Of a stretch of 64,000 nt of DNA, positions 52,300 to 61,259 are shown piece by piece. The notes beneath the pieces were generated by a model that saw only the letters and a program-made list of their open reading frames with translations, had not been told where the DNA came from and ran no database searches. The DNA lies in NCBI GenBank assembly GCA_035602605.1, contig DATNLZ010000079.1, positions 51,945-115,944 on the forward strand. The letters are read 5' to 3'. Source of the stretch: DASQHY01 sp035602605 (GTDB lineage Bacteria; Acidobacteriota; Terriglobia; Acidiferrales; UBA7541). The translations under genes and the position numbers were made by a program. Every line of letters begins with the position of its first letter. Within the stretch, counting starts at the first letter, position 1.

Positions 52300-52785
52300 A
52301 TGATTGGCCAGTCATTGTTGGTCCGATTGCAGTCTCAGCTTGACTCTCTTCCCTTTCTGATTCCTTTGAGCAACCTTGAACTCATGACACATCGTCCGAC
52401 TCCAAACAAATGGTCGGTGCACGAGAATCTCGCCCACCTTGCTAGGTATCATCAGGTTTTTTTGGTAAGGCTTCAACGAATCCTCGAGGAGGATCGGCCA
52501 ACGCTCCCTAGATATCGGGCAGAGGAAGATGAGAGATGGCCCGTTTGGGCGGCTAAATCGCCGACGGCGGTGCTGAGTGAGCTACAGCGCCTGAGGAAGC
52601 AGTTGATCGAGACCGTAGGGAACCTGTCACCGGAGCACTCGAGGCGAAGTGCTATTCATCCCGCGTTCGGGGAGATGTCAGTCGCGCATTGGCTCGAATT
52701 CTTCCTACTCCATGAAGCACATCATCTATACGTTGTGTGGAAACTGATCCATGAAACTGCAACGAAGGACTGTGGATTGCAATGA
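52300..52785 (+). CDS. DinB-family protein
   Basis: 161 residues from ATG 52300, with AGGAGG eight bases upstream. DinB pattern HRPTPNKWSVHENLAHLARY and EMSVAHWLEFFLLHEAHHLY, with the three metal His in place. It is the third member in the window but the most divergent from the other two. Confidence 0.87.
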   Translation: MIGQSLLVRLQSQLDSLPFLIPLSNLELMTHRPTPNKWSVHENLAHLARYHQVFLVRLQRILEEDRPTLPRYRAEEDERWPVWAAKSPTAVLSELQRLRKQLIETVGNLSPEHSRRSAIHPAFGEMSVAHWLEFFLLHEAHHLYVVWKLIHETATKDCGLQ

Positions 52786-52904
52786 CTAGTGGCCCCTCCG
52801 GGAGAACAGGGCTAAGCCCGCTCGAGGAATTGCGCCGAGCCGCCGGCGCAGCCGGTCCGGGTGCTGGAATTACATCTACTTCGCAGAGGAGGGAGGGTGG
52901 ATCC
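52786..52904 (+). promoter_or_regulatory. Structured leader of the SMR exporter gene
   Basis: Two hairpin-forming segments, GGGCT-A-AGCCC (52809-52819) and TGCGCC / GGCGCA (52831-52850), lie between the DinB stop and the exporter ATG. Guanidinium exporters are often controlled by guanidine riboswitches, but I do not see the conserved boxes, so this stays a weak note. Confidence 0.25.
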
Positions 52905-53225
52905 ATGAGTTGGCTCTATTTGGTTCTGGCTGGATTCTGCGAGATCGTCTGGGCGATCGCGTTGAAGTATTCGCATGGATTCGCCAGGACAGGGCCATCG
53001 GCAGTTGTGCTGACCGCTGGATTTGTAAGCTTCTATTTGCTTAGCTTGGCTGCAAAAGACCTCCCCATCGGCACAGCGTACGCTGCGTGGACGGGAATCG
53101 GTACCGTCGGAACAGCTATCCTGGGGATCGTTTTGTTCGCTGAACCTCGCACCTGGCTACGCCTCAGTTGCATCTTGCTGATTGTCATCGGAATTGCAGG
53201 GTTACACATGGCTTCGCAGAAATAG
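52905..53225 (+). CDS. SugE/Gdx-type small multidrug-resistance exporter
   Basis: 106 residues, four membrane segments. The membrane-embedded Glu sits in GFCEIVWAIALKYSHGF, the pattern of the guanidinium-exporter (Gdx/SugE) branch of the SMR family rather than EmrE. TAYAAWTGIGTVGTAI is also typical. It works as an antiparallel dimer in the inner membrane. GAGGAGGGAGG lies upstream of ATG 52905. Confidence 0.88.
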   Translation: MSWLYLVLAGFCEIVWAIALKYSHGFARTGPSAVVLTAGFVSFYLLSLAAKDLPIGTAYAAWTGIGTVGTAILGIVLFAEPRTWLRLSCILLIVIGIAGLHMASQK

Positions 53226-53350
53226 GCATCATGAATAGGGCATGAGAAATTGAGAAAGGCTCTGCCGCTACGACGGGGTTAGGACGAAAGGGCTCAGGTG
53301 AAGGACCTAGGTGGACAGCGGGCTTGGATAGGTTGGGATTGAACTTAGCC

Positions 53351-54544
53351 ATGACTTTTCTTGATGTTGTGCGTGCACGCAAAGACACCCCCGGTTGTGA
53401 AAATGTCTTGCATTTCAACAATGCTGGCGCAGCACTAGTTCCGTTGCCTGTTTTGAACTCAATGCTGGACCACCTGAAACTGGAAGCTCAATTGGGTGGC
53501 TACGAGGCGGAAGCGAAAGCGGGCGAACGCATTGAACGAGTCTATGACGCAATTGCATCACTCCTCGGATGTTCGCGAGAAGAGATCGCAATCATGGAGA
53601 ACGCCACACGAGCCTGGGACTTGCTCTTTTACTCGCTGCGCTTTCGGACCGGAGACCGGATACTGACCTCGGTCGCCGAATACGCGAGTAACTTCATCGC
53701 CTTTCTTCAGGTTTGCCGACAAACGGGCGCGCGGATCGAAGTAGTACCTAATGATGAACGCGGACAGCTGTCGATTTCCAGGCTTCGGAGCATGATCGAC
53801 AAGAGGGTGAAACTGGTCGCTGTCACGCATGTGCCTACCAGCGGAGGACTAGTGAACCCGGCCGCAGAAATTGGCACACTTACCCGAGAAGCAGGAATTC
53901 CGTTTCTTTTGGATGCTTGCCAGTCGATAGGACAGATGCCCATCAATGTCCGTAGAATTGGGTGCGACGCCCTCACAGCCACAGCGCGCAAATTTCTGCG
54001 TGGTCCACGATCCATTGGTTTCCTCTATGTTGGGCGAAAGTTGCTTGAGTCACTGGAGCCTGTGTTTTTGGACCTCCACAGTGCCGAATGGGTAGGTCGA
54101 AACAAATATCGGATTCGACCGGATGCAAGGCGCTTTGAGTGCTGGGAAACCAATTGTGCAGCAAAACTTGGGCTTGCTGCAGCTGTTGACTACGCATTGG
54201 GCTGGGGGTTGCCTTCCATTTGGGAACGAGTCTCATTGCTCGCACACAAGCTGCGTAATAACCTATCTGCACTTCCCGGTGTCAGACTTCGGGATAGAGG
54301 ACAAACCCTCTGCGGCATCGTGACTTTCACGATTGGTGGACATGATGCCTTTACCGTACTCGATTATTTGCGCAGTCACAGGATCAATGTATGGGTTTCG
54401 AAACCGACCTCGACTCGGCTGGATTTCGAAGAGCGAAAACTGCCCGCGATGATTCGAGCCTCGGTTCACTACTACAATACTGACGAAGAAATAGTGAGAT
54501 TCTGTGAGGCCCTTTCCGGGCTTGGAGGCGGCGCCTCGTGCTAG
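53351..54544 (+). CDS. Class V aminotransferase (isopenicillin-N-epimerase/EgtE-like)
   Basis: 397 residues from ATG 53351; a TTG at 53324 is also in frame. PLP fold type I with FNNAGAALVP at the N-terminus, Asp in LLDACQSIGQMP and Schiff-base Lys in TATARKFLRGPRSIGFLYVG. No catalytic Cys of desulfurases. This subgroup includes epimerases and C-S lyases. It is similar in class to the exported protein at 33513 but is cytosolic. Confidence 0.87.
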   Translation: MTFLDVVRARKDTPGCENVLHFNNAGAALVPLPVLNSMLDHLKLEAQLGGYEAEAKAGERIERVYDAIASLLGCSREEIAIMENATRAWDLLFYSLRFRTGDRILTSVAEYASNFIAFLQVCRQTGARIEVVPNDERGQLSISRLRSMIDKRVKLVAVTHVPTSGGLVNPAAEIGTLTREAGIPFLLDACQSIGQMPINVRRIGCDALTATARKFLRGPRSIGFLYVGRKLLESLEPVFLDLHSAEWVGRNKYRIRPDARRFECWETNCAAKLGLAAAVDYALGWGLPSIWERVSLLAHKLRNNLSALPGVRLRDRGQTLCGIVTFTIGGHDAFTVLDYLRSHRINVWVSKPTSTRLDFEERKLPAMIRASVHYYNTDEEIVRFCEALSGLGGGASC

Positions 54545-54782
54545 TTGCCAAGTGTATTAACCACTTGCGTCGGAGAGTCGAATGACACACTCGGGTAGGG
54601 CTAATAGAATCTATTACGTCATCGAAGGCTCTCGGCCGTGGATCACCTTGAGTCATTCCCTCGGCCGCGACCACACGATGTGGGACTCCCGGTGACGCCG
54701 TTGGTCAACGCTCACAAAGGAGTATGCTGCGGCATTGCTCGGGACCAGACTGATTGTTATCTCAGTGAAAGGAAAAATCGCC

Positions 54783-55160
54783 ATGGCAGCAACTCCCTCC
54801 TTCCCTTACGAGACGCGCCTAAACATTCTGCACAAATCCTTAGAGGTAATCGATGAAAAGGCTCTTGCGGACGCGTGCGAGTTTACGTGGTACAACCAGA
54901 CTCTCTGCAAGGTAAATGACTCGGTGGTCCGCCTCGGGGTCGTGCAGGGAGAGTATCACTGGCATAAGCACGACGAAGACGACGAGTTTTTCTATGTTGT
55001 AGATGGTCAACTGTTGATTGATATTGAAGACCGCACGGTTGAGCTTTCGCCGCGACAGGGATTTGTCATTCCAAAGGGGGTGATGCATCGCACGCGTGCC
55101 CAGCGCCGAACCGTGATTCTAATGGTCGAAAACGCTGGGATCATACCGACAGGCAGCTGA
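54783..55160 (+). CDS. Cupin-domain protein
   Basis: 125 residues from ATG 54783 (AAAGGA upstream). A single cupin barrel with GEYHWHKHDEDDEFFYVVDG, a metal-binding His set, and PKGVMHRTRA for motif 2. Cytosolic and of unknown substrate. The 190 bases before it have no gene. Confidence 0.85.
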   Translation: MAATPSFPYETRLNILHKSLEVIDEKALADACEFTWYNQTLCKVNDSVVRLGVVQGEYHWHKHDEDDEFFYVVDGQLLIDIEDRTVELSPRQGFVIPKGVMHRTRAQRRTVILMVENAGIIPTGS

Positions 55161-55221
55161 TCATTGCTCCTGGCGCCCGATTTCTAACCAGTAGGAAACT
55201 CGCGTCAATATCCTCAAGAAA

Positions 55222-55629
55222 GTGAAAGTCGGCGCGAACTGGAACCTCTACCCCGCCGTCGTGGAGCCTAACGGTAAACTCCGCGACAAGGTTCGCGTCC
55301 ACGGCAAAGTCGAGCTTCATCCCGAGGGATACTACTACATTGAGTGGTGGCAGGACGGAAGAAAACGCGAGCAGATCAAAGATCGCGCCGAAGTCGTGGA
55401 CCGCGCGCGTCGCAAAGCCCTCGAACTGGAAGCGAACCGCGCGGGCATCGAAACCGTTCAAGAAAACGGGAACGAGAGAGGTCCTATGGTTGCTGAGGGC
55501 GTCGTCGGCTACTCGGAAACTATGCGGAAACGGGGTATAGAATCAGGAGAGAGACACCGTAGTGTTGCACGGTACTGTCGCGAGCGCGGACTTCCCGCAC
55601 TCCTCGGCGCTGGGCGTGAGGCCAAGTGA
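55222..55629 (+). pseudogene. Tyrosine recombinase, N-terminal remnant
   Basis: The first 75 codons (YPAVVEPNGKLRDKVRVHGK, then HPEGYYYIEWWQDGRK) match the N-terminal region usual in acidobacterial site-specific integrases. After about 55490 the frame is not protein-like, and no catalytic R-H-R-Y region is present. The 5' end may also be cut, since in-frame coding-like codons precede the GTG. A dead integrase marks a former mobile element. Confidence 0.6.
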
Positions 55630-58043
55630 TGCTAAACATCCCAAGATCGCTGCGATCGCTTGCTTCGCGTCCTGTTTTCCCTGCTGTCGCCGTCGCGACG
55701 CTGGCGCTGGGGCTCGGGGTCAATGCCGCGATTTTCAGTCTGACACGCGAAGTCCTGCTCCGGCCGCTCCCCTACCGCGATGCCGATCGGCTCGTGCGGG
55801 TGTTCGAGACCAGCCGGACGCTGGGGATGGCGTCCGCGCCGATCGCTCCGGTCAACTATATCGAGTGGCGTGACCTCGTGGACGCGTTCGAGCAGACCGC
55901 GGTTTTTCGCCGCGTCGCCTTCAACGTGTCGATGAGAACGAGCGCAATGCAGGTGGAGGGATTCCAGGTCGCACCCGCATTCTTTCCAATGCTCGGCATC
56001 GAACCGGCCCTCGGCCGCGGGTTCACCGACGAGGACGCCCAGCCGGGTCGCGACGCGGTCGTCTTGCTGAGCAACGGCTTCTGGCGTCGTCAATTCGCCG
56101 CCGATTCGGCCATCGTTGGCCAGTCGATCGACGTTGATGGAGCGCCGTGCACGGTGGTCGGCGTCCTGCCATCGAGCTTCAAAATCTTCCGCGTCCTCAA
56201 TCGTGAAGTCGATCTTTTCCGGCCGTTCGTTCTCGACGCGACCGACCGCGAACAGTCGATAAACGTTTACGCCAAACTGAAGCCGGGCGTGGCGCTGAAC
56301 AGCGCGCGTGCGCAGATGACGACGGTGTATTCGTCGCTGCCGATTCCCGATCACCTGTGGACGGCCGACGTGGCGCTGCTGTCGACGAGCTTCGCCGCCA
56401 ACTCACGGCCGATTCTGCTGGCGCTCGAATGGGCAGCCGCGTTCGTGCTGCTCATCGCCTGCGCCAACATCGCCAACTTGCTCCTGGCCGTCTCCGCCGG
56501 ACGACGGAAGGAGCTTGCCATCCGCCAGGCCCTCGGCGCGAGCCGCTGGCAGATCGCGCGGGACTTCGCAGGCGAGACGCTGATCCTGACGGTTGCGGGC
56601 GGCGCGCTCGCGATCCTGCTCGCAACGTGGATCGTCACAGGACTGAATGCCGCCGTGAGCTTTCAGGACATCAACCGGCTCCAGCCGTTTCGCGTCGACG
56701 CCTGGGTGGTAGCATTCACGGGCGGGCTGACGCTCGCCGTCACGCTGATCTTCGGCGTGTTGCCGGCTCACGCTGCGGCTGACGCTGATGTCGTCGACGC
56801 TCTGAAAGATTCGACCCACGGCGTGACGGCCGGCATGCCGAACCGCGGGCTGCGTCACGCGCTCATCGTCGGGGAGCTGGCGCTCTCGATCGTACTTACG
56901 GCATCGGCGCTCGCGCTCACACGGAGCGCTCTGGCCCTCCACAGTTTCGCGAGGGGCGTGACGGTTGACGGCGTGATGACCGCGCAGGTGGCATTGAACG
57001 ATCCGCGGTACGCCGACACTGAACGACTTGTCCGCGTCGCCGCCTCCATGCTCGAACGGCTCAGCACATCGCCGGGCATCGACGCAGCGGCGCTCGTTAA
57101 CTATCCACCTCTCTCGGTGATTCGCGTGGGCGTGCCGGTCACCATCGAGGGACAGCCCCCACCGCCAGGCCAGCTGTGGATCGCGCGGTACTGGGTTACC
57201 GCGCCGGGTTATTTTCACACAGCGGGGATTCGGCTGCTCGTCGGTCGCGATTTCACTTCGGCCGACGATCGGACGCGGGGCGGGGTCGCTATTGTCAGCG
57301 AGACCTTCGCGCAGCGCTTCTGGAACACCACGGACGTCGTCGGGAGGCGTCTGCGGCCGACATTCCCCAAGAGCAACGCGTTCTGGATTCCACGCGCCAG
57401 TGGCGAGATGCTTACGATCGTCGGGGTCGTCGGCGACGTGCGTGAGAATGGTTTGCCTGACGCTGCCGGTCTGCCGCAGCTCTATCTTCCATACGCGCAG
57501 AATCCGACGAGCACCTTGACACTGATGGCGCGCGTGAGCGGCCGTCCCGCCGAGACAGCTACGCGGGCGATTCGGGACGCTGTGCGCGCCGCCGATCCGC
57601 AGTTGGCGGTCAGCTACGAGAAAAGCTTCGACGACGTGATACAGGAGACCTTCGCGCGTCCACGCGAACTGGCGTGGTTCCTCGGCGCCTTCGCCGTGCT
57701 CGCACTCGTCCTTTCGGCCGTCGGGGTGTATGGCGTGATGGCGTACCTGACAACCGCACGGACGCGCGAGATCGGCATTCGCATCGCGCTCGGCGCCACG
57801 CGCGTTGACATCGTATCGCTCATCGTCGGCCGCGCGATGGCGCTAACGGCGGCCGGCGTCGCGATCGGTATCGTCCTTGCGCCGATGGCGCTGCGGCTAA
57901 CGAGGGGCCTGCTGTTCGGCGTGGGCCCCTTCGATCCGGTGACGCTTCTGACGGTCGCTGCGCTACTGGCTGGAGTGTCGATCGTCGCGTCGACGATCCC
58001 GGCCTTTCGCGCGGCACGGCTCGCGTCAGCCTCGTTTCGCTGA
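55629..58043 (+). CDS. MacB-like orphan ABC permease, C-terminus slightly altered
   Basis: 804 residues with the same duplicated layout as the protein at 27007: N-terminal TM (VATLALGLGVNAAIF), MacB core, FtsX motif (ANIANLLLAVSAGRRKELAI), second core and TREIGIRIALGATRVDIVSL. No ATPase. GC content and codon use look higher than in the neighbours, which suggests transfer. The C-terminus ends AARLASASFR instead of the usual AAR-x-DP-x-x-ALR, next to a truncated LysR gene facing it. Confidence 0.9.
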   Translation: MLNIPRSLRSLASRPVFPAVAVATLALGLGVNAAIFSLTREVLLRPLPYRDADRLVRVFETSRTLGMASAPIAPVNYIEWRDLVDAFEQTAVFRRVAFNVSMRTSAMQVEGFQVAPAFFPMLGIEPALGRGFTDEDAQPGRDAVVLLSNGFWRRQFAADSAIVGQSIDVDGAPCTVVGVLPSSFKIFRVLNREVDLFRPFVLDATDREQSINVYAKLKPGVALNSARAQMTTVYSSLPIPDHLWTADVALLSTSFAANSRPILLALEWAAAFVLLIACANIANLLLAVSAGRRKELAIRQALGASRWQIARDFAGETLILTVAGGALAILLATWIVTGLNAAVSFQDINRLQPFRVDAWVVAFTGGLTLAVTLIFGVLPAHAAADADVVDALKDSTHGVTAGMPNRGLRHALIVGELALSIVLTASALALTRSALALHSFARGVTVDGVMTAQVALNDPRYADTERLVRVAASMLERLSTSPGIDAAALVNYPPLSVIRVGVPVTIEGQPPPPGQLWIARYWVTAPGYFHTAGIRLLVGRDFTSADDRTRGGVAIVSETFAQRFWNTTDVVGRRLRPTFPKSNAFWIPRASGEMLTIVGVVGDVRENGLPDAAGLPQLYLPYAQNPTSTLTLMARVSGRPAETATRAIRDAVRAADPQLAVSYEKSFDDVIQETFARPRELAWFLGAFAVLALVLSAVGVYGVMAYLTTARTREIGIRIALGATRVDIVSLIVGRAMALTAAGVAIGIVLAPMALRLTRGLLFGVGPFDPVTLLTVAALLAGVSIVASTIPAFRAARLASASFR

Positions 58044-58089
58044 AGGTGTGTGTGAGCCTCCGTGGCGCAGGGCCGCGACCAACAGCAAA

Positions 58090-58692
58090 TCAGGCCGTTC
58101 CAGGAGGATGACGTTCGGGCAAGGCGAGAACTAGCCCCTCCCGGTAGAGTCCCTCGCACGTCAAACCGTTCTGTGGGACGGGCAGAATGACCAGTCCCGC
58201 TTGTAGCTTGCCCTGCATCAACCGATTCGCTTGTTCAGATGTGTGCGCGCTGACAAGGCGTACGTCCGCCGCACGATACGCAAGCGACAGATGCTGTCGC
58301 ACCTTGGACAGGATGCGGAGATCGATCAGGGGCGAATACCCGACGCTCCACGGCCCCTTGTGTTGCCCCTTCGCCGCCCGCACTGCTTCCACCGCACGCT
58401 GGGCATGGAAGAGCGCTTGCCGAGCCTCTGCCGCAAATGCTTCTCCAGCGAGCGTCAATCGCACCTCGCGCTTGGTGCGCTCGAAAAGTTGTGCGCCGAG
58501 GTAGTTTTCTAGCTCGCAGATTTGCTTGCTGAGGGAAGGTTGGGCAACATGGAGACGCATCGCAGCACGGGTGAAATTCAACTCTTCGGCGAGGACCGTC
58601 ACGTAACGATAGAGTCGAAGCTCGACACCCGGATACATGGAATCTCGCCTTTGCCCCTGTGCCTCAGTAGACTCTGTCTGTGCAACTGGCAT
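58090..58692 (-). pseudogene. LysR-family regulator lacking its C-terminal effector half
   Basis: 200 residues from ATG 58692 (GGAGG upstream), with the internal MYPGVELRLYRYV start at 58638. The DNA-binding domain (ELNFTRAAMRLHVAQPSLSK) and first effector subdomain are intact and align closely with the protein at 37910. It then stops after ERHPPGTA, where the paralogue continues for 110 residues. It may still bind DNA as a dominant, ligand-blind form. Confidence 0.75.
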
Positions 58693-59239
58693 AAAACCTC
58701 CGTCTGGTCAGCCGTCGCCTTGCATGCAAGCAAGTTGATGCTGTTCCATTCAGAGGCAAATCGTTGGAGTGACATCGGCCACAGCCCAGGGTTTTCGCGT
58801 CCCCGCGTGGGCGGCCGACGTCCTCTGCAATTATTTTGAGGACATCTAAGATGTTGACAGCCAGCCCATCTATCGGTTCCGACTCGACGACCAGAAAATC
58901 GAGCCGTTTTCGCCTGTAGCCTCGTGACCTTGATGCCCGATGGTCCGGCGGGTGCTTACCGCTATTGTCTGAGAATTGTCGGCACATGTTTGAGGGGGAA
59001 ACAAACTGATCGAGCTATAAAGCAGAGCGAATGCGCCCTGGAGTGCAACGCAGCTAATTCACCCGCGCGTGATTCATCGGCAATTGTGACGACCGGGTGG
59101 AGCGTCACCGATGTAAATTCGCCGGATCCATCAGCATGTTCAATCATGTTGCCGATGATCTCCGCGAACGCCGTTTCCGGACCGAAGCGGCTTATTCTAT
59201 TGACCGCATGCTTTCGATGAGTTAATTTTCTCAGCACTC
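58693..59239. other. Region of gene remnants
   Basis: No intact gene. On the minus strand a stretch near 59110-59190 reads PETAFAEIIGNMIEHADG, like the N-box of a GHKL-type ATPase, and 58800-58900 reads EPIDGLAVNILDVLKIIAED. Both look like decayed fragments of signalling proteins, at low confidence. Confidence 0.35.
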
Positions 59240-59653
59240 ATGCTCCCTCTTCGAATCGAAGTCTTCTTCTACGGGTTGTTCATGGACGCTGACCTTCTGC
59301 GTACGAAAGGTGTTGAGCCCGTGAAGATTCGTCCAGCTTGCGCTCCGGGCTTCGCACTTTGCATTGGGCAACGGGCAACTCTGCTTCGAAATCCGAATGC
59401 ACGCGCTTACGGAATTCTGATGGAACTCACTCACGACGAGGTCGAGCAACTATACTCAGAAGCAAGCGTCCGAGCCTATCGCCCAGAGGCTGTGCTATGT
59501 GAACTTGGGGACGGTTCACGTGTTCCTGCGTTGTGCTTCAATCTCATCGTGCCACCAGGTCCTGAAGAGGCCAATTCAGAATACGCAGCGAAGTTGCGTG
59601 ACCTGGCACGCCGACTAGGGTTCCCCGCTGATTACGTCGAGCGTATCCAATAA
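59240..59653 (+). CDS. Gamma-glutamylcyclotransferase-like (AIG2/GGCT-fold) protein
   Basis: 137 residues. FFYGLFMDADLLRTKGV stands where the family has its YGSNM-type loop; NARAYGILMELTHDEVEQLY is typical of the fold. The usual catalytic Glu may be in CELGDGS. Activity on gamma-glutamyl amines is likely but not certain. It is the last chromosomal-type gene before the repeat-flanked island. Confidence 0.7.
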   Translation: MLPLRIEVFFYGLFMDADLLRTKGVEPVKIRPACAPGFALCIGQRATLLRNPNARAYGILMELTHDEVEQLYSEASVRAYRPEAVLCELGDGSRVPALCFNLIVPPGPEEANSEYAAKLRDLARRLGFPADYVERIQ

Positions 59654-59740
59654 AATTACCGACGAAGATTGGACCGGAATTCGGCCCCGGAACGGTCCCG
59701 TTGTGGGAAGTGTGGGATGCGTCGGGCTGCCGGTGTTTTG

Positions 59741-59919
59741 TTTGGTGTCTTTGGTGTCTGCTTGGGGCCGAAATTGGCGCTACTTATGCGGAAGGATTGA
59801 AAGAGTTGAAACAGGCGAGATCGTAGAAATCGACAATATCCATGCGGTGTTCGTGCATATTGCTGAAAACATGGTAGGATGGCAAAAGCGGCTAGGTGAG
59901 TATCCCACCCTCTCCGCCA
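59741..59919. repeat. 179-bp direct repeat, left copy
   Basis: Starts TTTGGTGTCTTTGGTGTCTG and ends ATCCCACCCTCTCCGCCA. Aligned by hand without gaps to 63822-64000, about 132 of 179 positions agree. The first 20 and last 25 are identical. The last 18 match the T-arm/acceptor 3' end of a bacterial tRNA-Ser, a common integration target. The frame across it (59703-59936) shows synonymous-looking changes between copies. Confidence 0.75.
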
Positions 59920-60216
59920 TTTCTGTAAGTCATTGATTTCCCTTCCCTTGAATTCATGGTGTCTGTGTTGGTGGCTGCCGTGCGAGGCTGCGAGCGTAAA
60001 GGCTGAACTCGTAGCCATGTGAATCTATCTCAGAAGTCTTTGTTTATGGGGCTTTTGGAGTAGACACCGAGAAACGGCGAGCTCCCGAGCCCAGGTGGTG
60101 GAGAGGGCGGCACTCTCGCCCACAACTATGGAAAAAGGCGGAAAAAATTGGGAGGGGAAGAAAGATTGCCTCGAAACATATAGAGTTATCTCCGCTATCA
60201 TTGTCACTGCTCTCCT

Positions 60217-60798
60217 ATGAGTCCGAGTATTTACATCATTGCGGGACCGAACGGCGTTGGCAAGACGACCTTTGCGCGCGAATTCCTGCCGAATTACGCT
60301 AACTGCCGGAATTTCATCAACGCCGACCTTATCGCTCAAGGCATTGCCCCGTTTTCGCCCGAGACAGCGGCCTTTCGCGCCGGTAAACTCATGCTCACTG
60401 AAATTGATCTTTTGGCACAGCGCCGAGCCGATTTTGGTTTTGAAACGACGCTCTCAGGCAGAAGCTACTTGAGATTGATTGGTCGATTGAAAACCCAGGG
60501 TTATGCCGTGCACTTCTTCTTTCTCTGGCTGTCGAGCGTTGATCTGGCACTGTCGAGAATCAAAGGTCGGGTGTCCGAGGGAGGTCATGACGTGCCAGAG
60601 GCTGACGTCCGCCGTCGGTTTGACCGCTCAATCAAGAATTTCCTGGTCTTGTATCGTGCTTTGGCGGATTCATGGTTTCTCTTTGACAACTCACTGAGAA
60701 CGCCATCTGTTATTGCATTGGAAGAGCAAGGCAGACTCCGTATAATGAAACCAGACGCATACGACACTTTGGTTGCGCAATATGGGAACTCTGACTAA
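60217..60798 (+). CDS. Zeta-toxin-family P-loop kinase
   Basis: 193 residues. Walker A GPNGVGKTT at 10-18, NADLIAQGI just after, and the FGFETTLSGRSYLRLI stretch are typical of the chromosomal zeta family, which phosphorylates UDP-sugar precursors of the cell wall. It overlaps a small gene downstream in another frame. The usual epsilon antitoxin is not upstream, where only non-coding sequence and the direct repeat are found. Confidence 0.88.
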   Translation: MSPSIYIIAGPNGVGKTTFAREFLPNYANCRNFINADLIAQGIAPFSPETAAFRAGKLMLTEIDLLAQRRADFGFETTLSGRSYLRLIGRLKTQGYAVHFFFLWLSSVDLALSRIKGRVSEGGHDVPEADVRRRFDRSIKNFLVLYRALADSWFLFDNSLRTPSVIALEEQGRLRIMKPDAYDTLVAQYGNSD

Positions 60799-60982
60799 GC
60801 CGCCGGCGAACATTCTCGAACTGCCCTTGGCACAACGGGCTGAAATGGCTCTCAAAGCAGCTGTTGAGAAGATAGTCGAAGAGCACGTGCGAGACGGCCG
60901 GCCGCTCTACATCTGGCGCGATGGCAAAGTGGTTGAAGTGTCGGCCCAAGAACTCCGCGAACAACCCACACGGACGCAATAG
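60782..60982 (+). CDS. Small partner of the zeta-type protein, possible antitoxin
   Basis: 66 residues from ATG 60782, which lies inside the end of the zeta gene (17-base overlap); a TTG at 60773 is also possible. Helical N-terminal half (LAQRAEMALKAAVEKIVEEH), then GRPLYIWRDGKVVEVSAQEL, a compact beta hairpin seen in many small acidobacterial and cyanobacterial antitoxin-like proteins. The order toxin-then-partner is the reverse of classic epsilon-zeta. Confidence 0.7.
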   Translation: MGTLTKPPANILELPLAQRAEMALKAAVEKIVEEHVRDGRPLYIWRDGKVVEVSAQELREQPTRTQ

Positions 60983-61259
60983 ATCCTGCGCAACTTGTTC
61001 TCAGTCCATCACCATTTCGGTTTTGCGGCTGCATAGGGGCTAAGCTAAAAGCCCTTGCCGCGGTAATCTGGACTGATCTCGCAGCGGAGGTATCCCATGA
61101 AACGCGAAGACGAATTTGCCGCTGATCCTACTTTCCATTAGAACAGTAAGCGCCGCCTAGGATAAGCGAGGTCACCGGATCGTTCACGGTAACAAGGAAC
61201 TCATGGAACGGTTTGGGCGCAACGACTTGTGCCCGTGCCCCCTGCTACGATAGCAACAT

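Noticed and set aside
52786..52904. Guanidine-I/II/III riboswitch ahead of the SMR gene
   Set aside because: Conserved ykkC boxes and the paired ACGR loops of mini-ykkC could not be found.
59895..59919. Complete tRNA-Ser gene at the end of the direct repeats
   Set aside because: Only the T-loop/acceptor 3' part matches; no acceptor 5' strand, D-arm or anticodon arm is present upstream.
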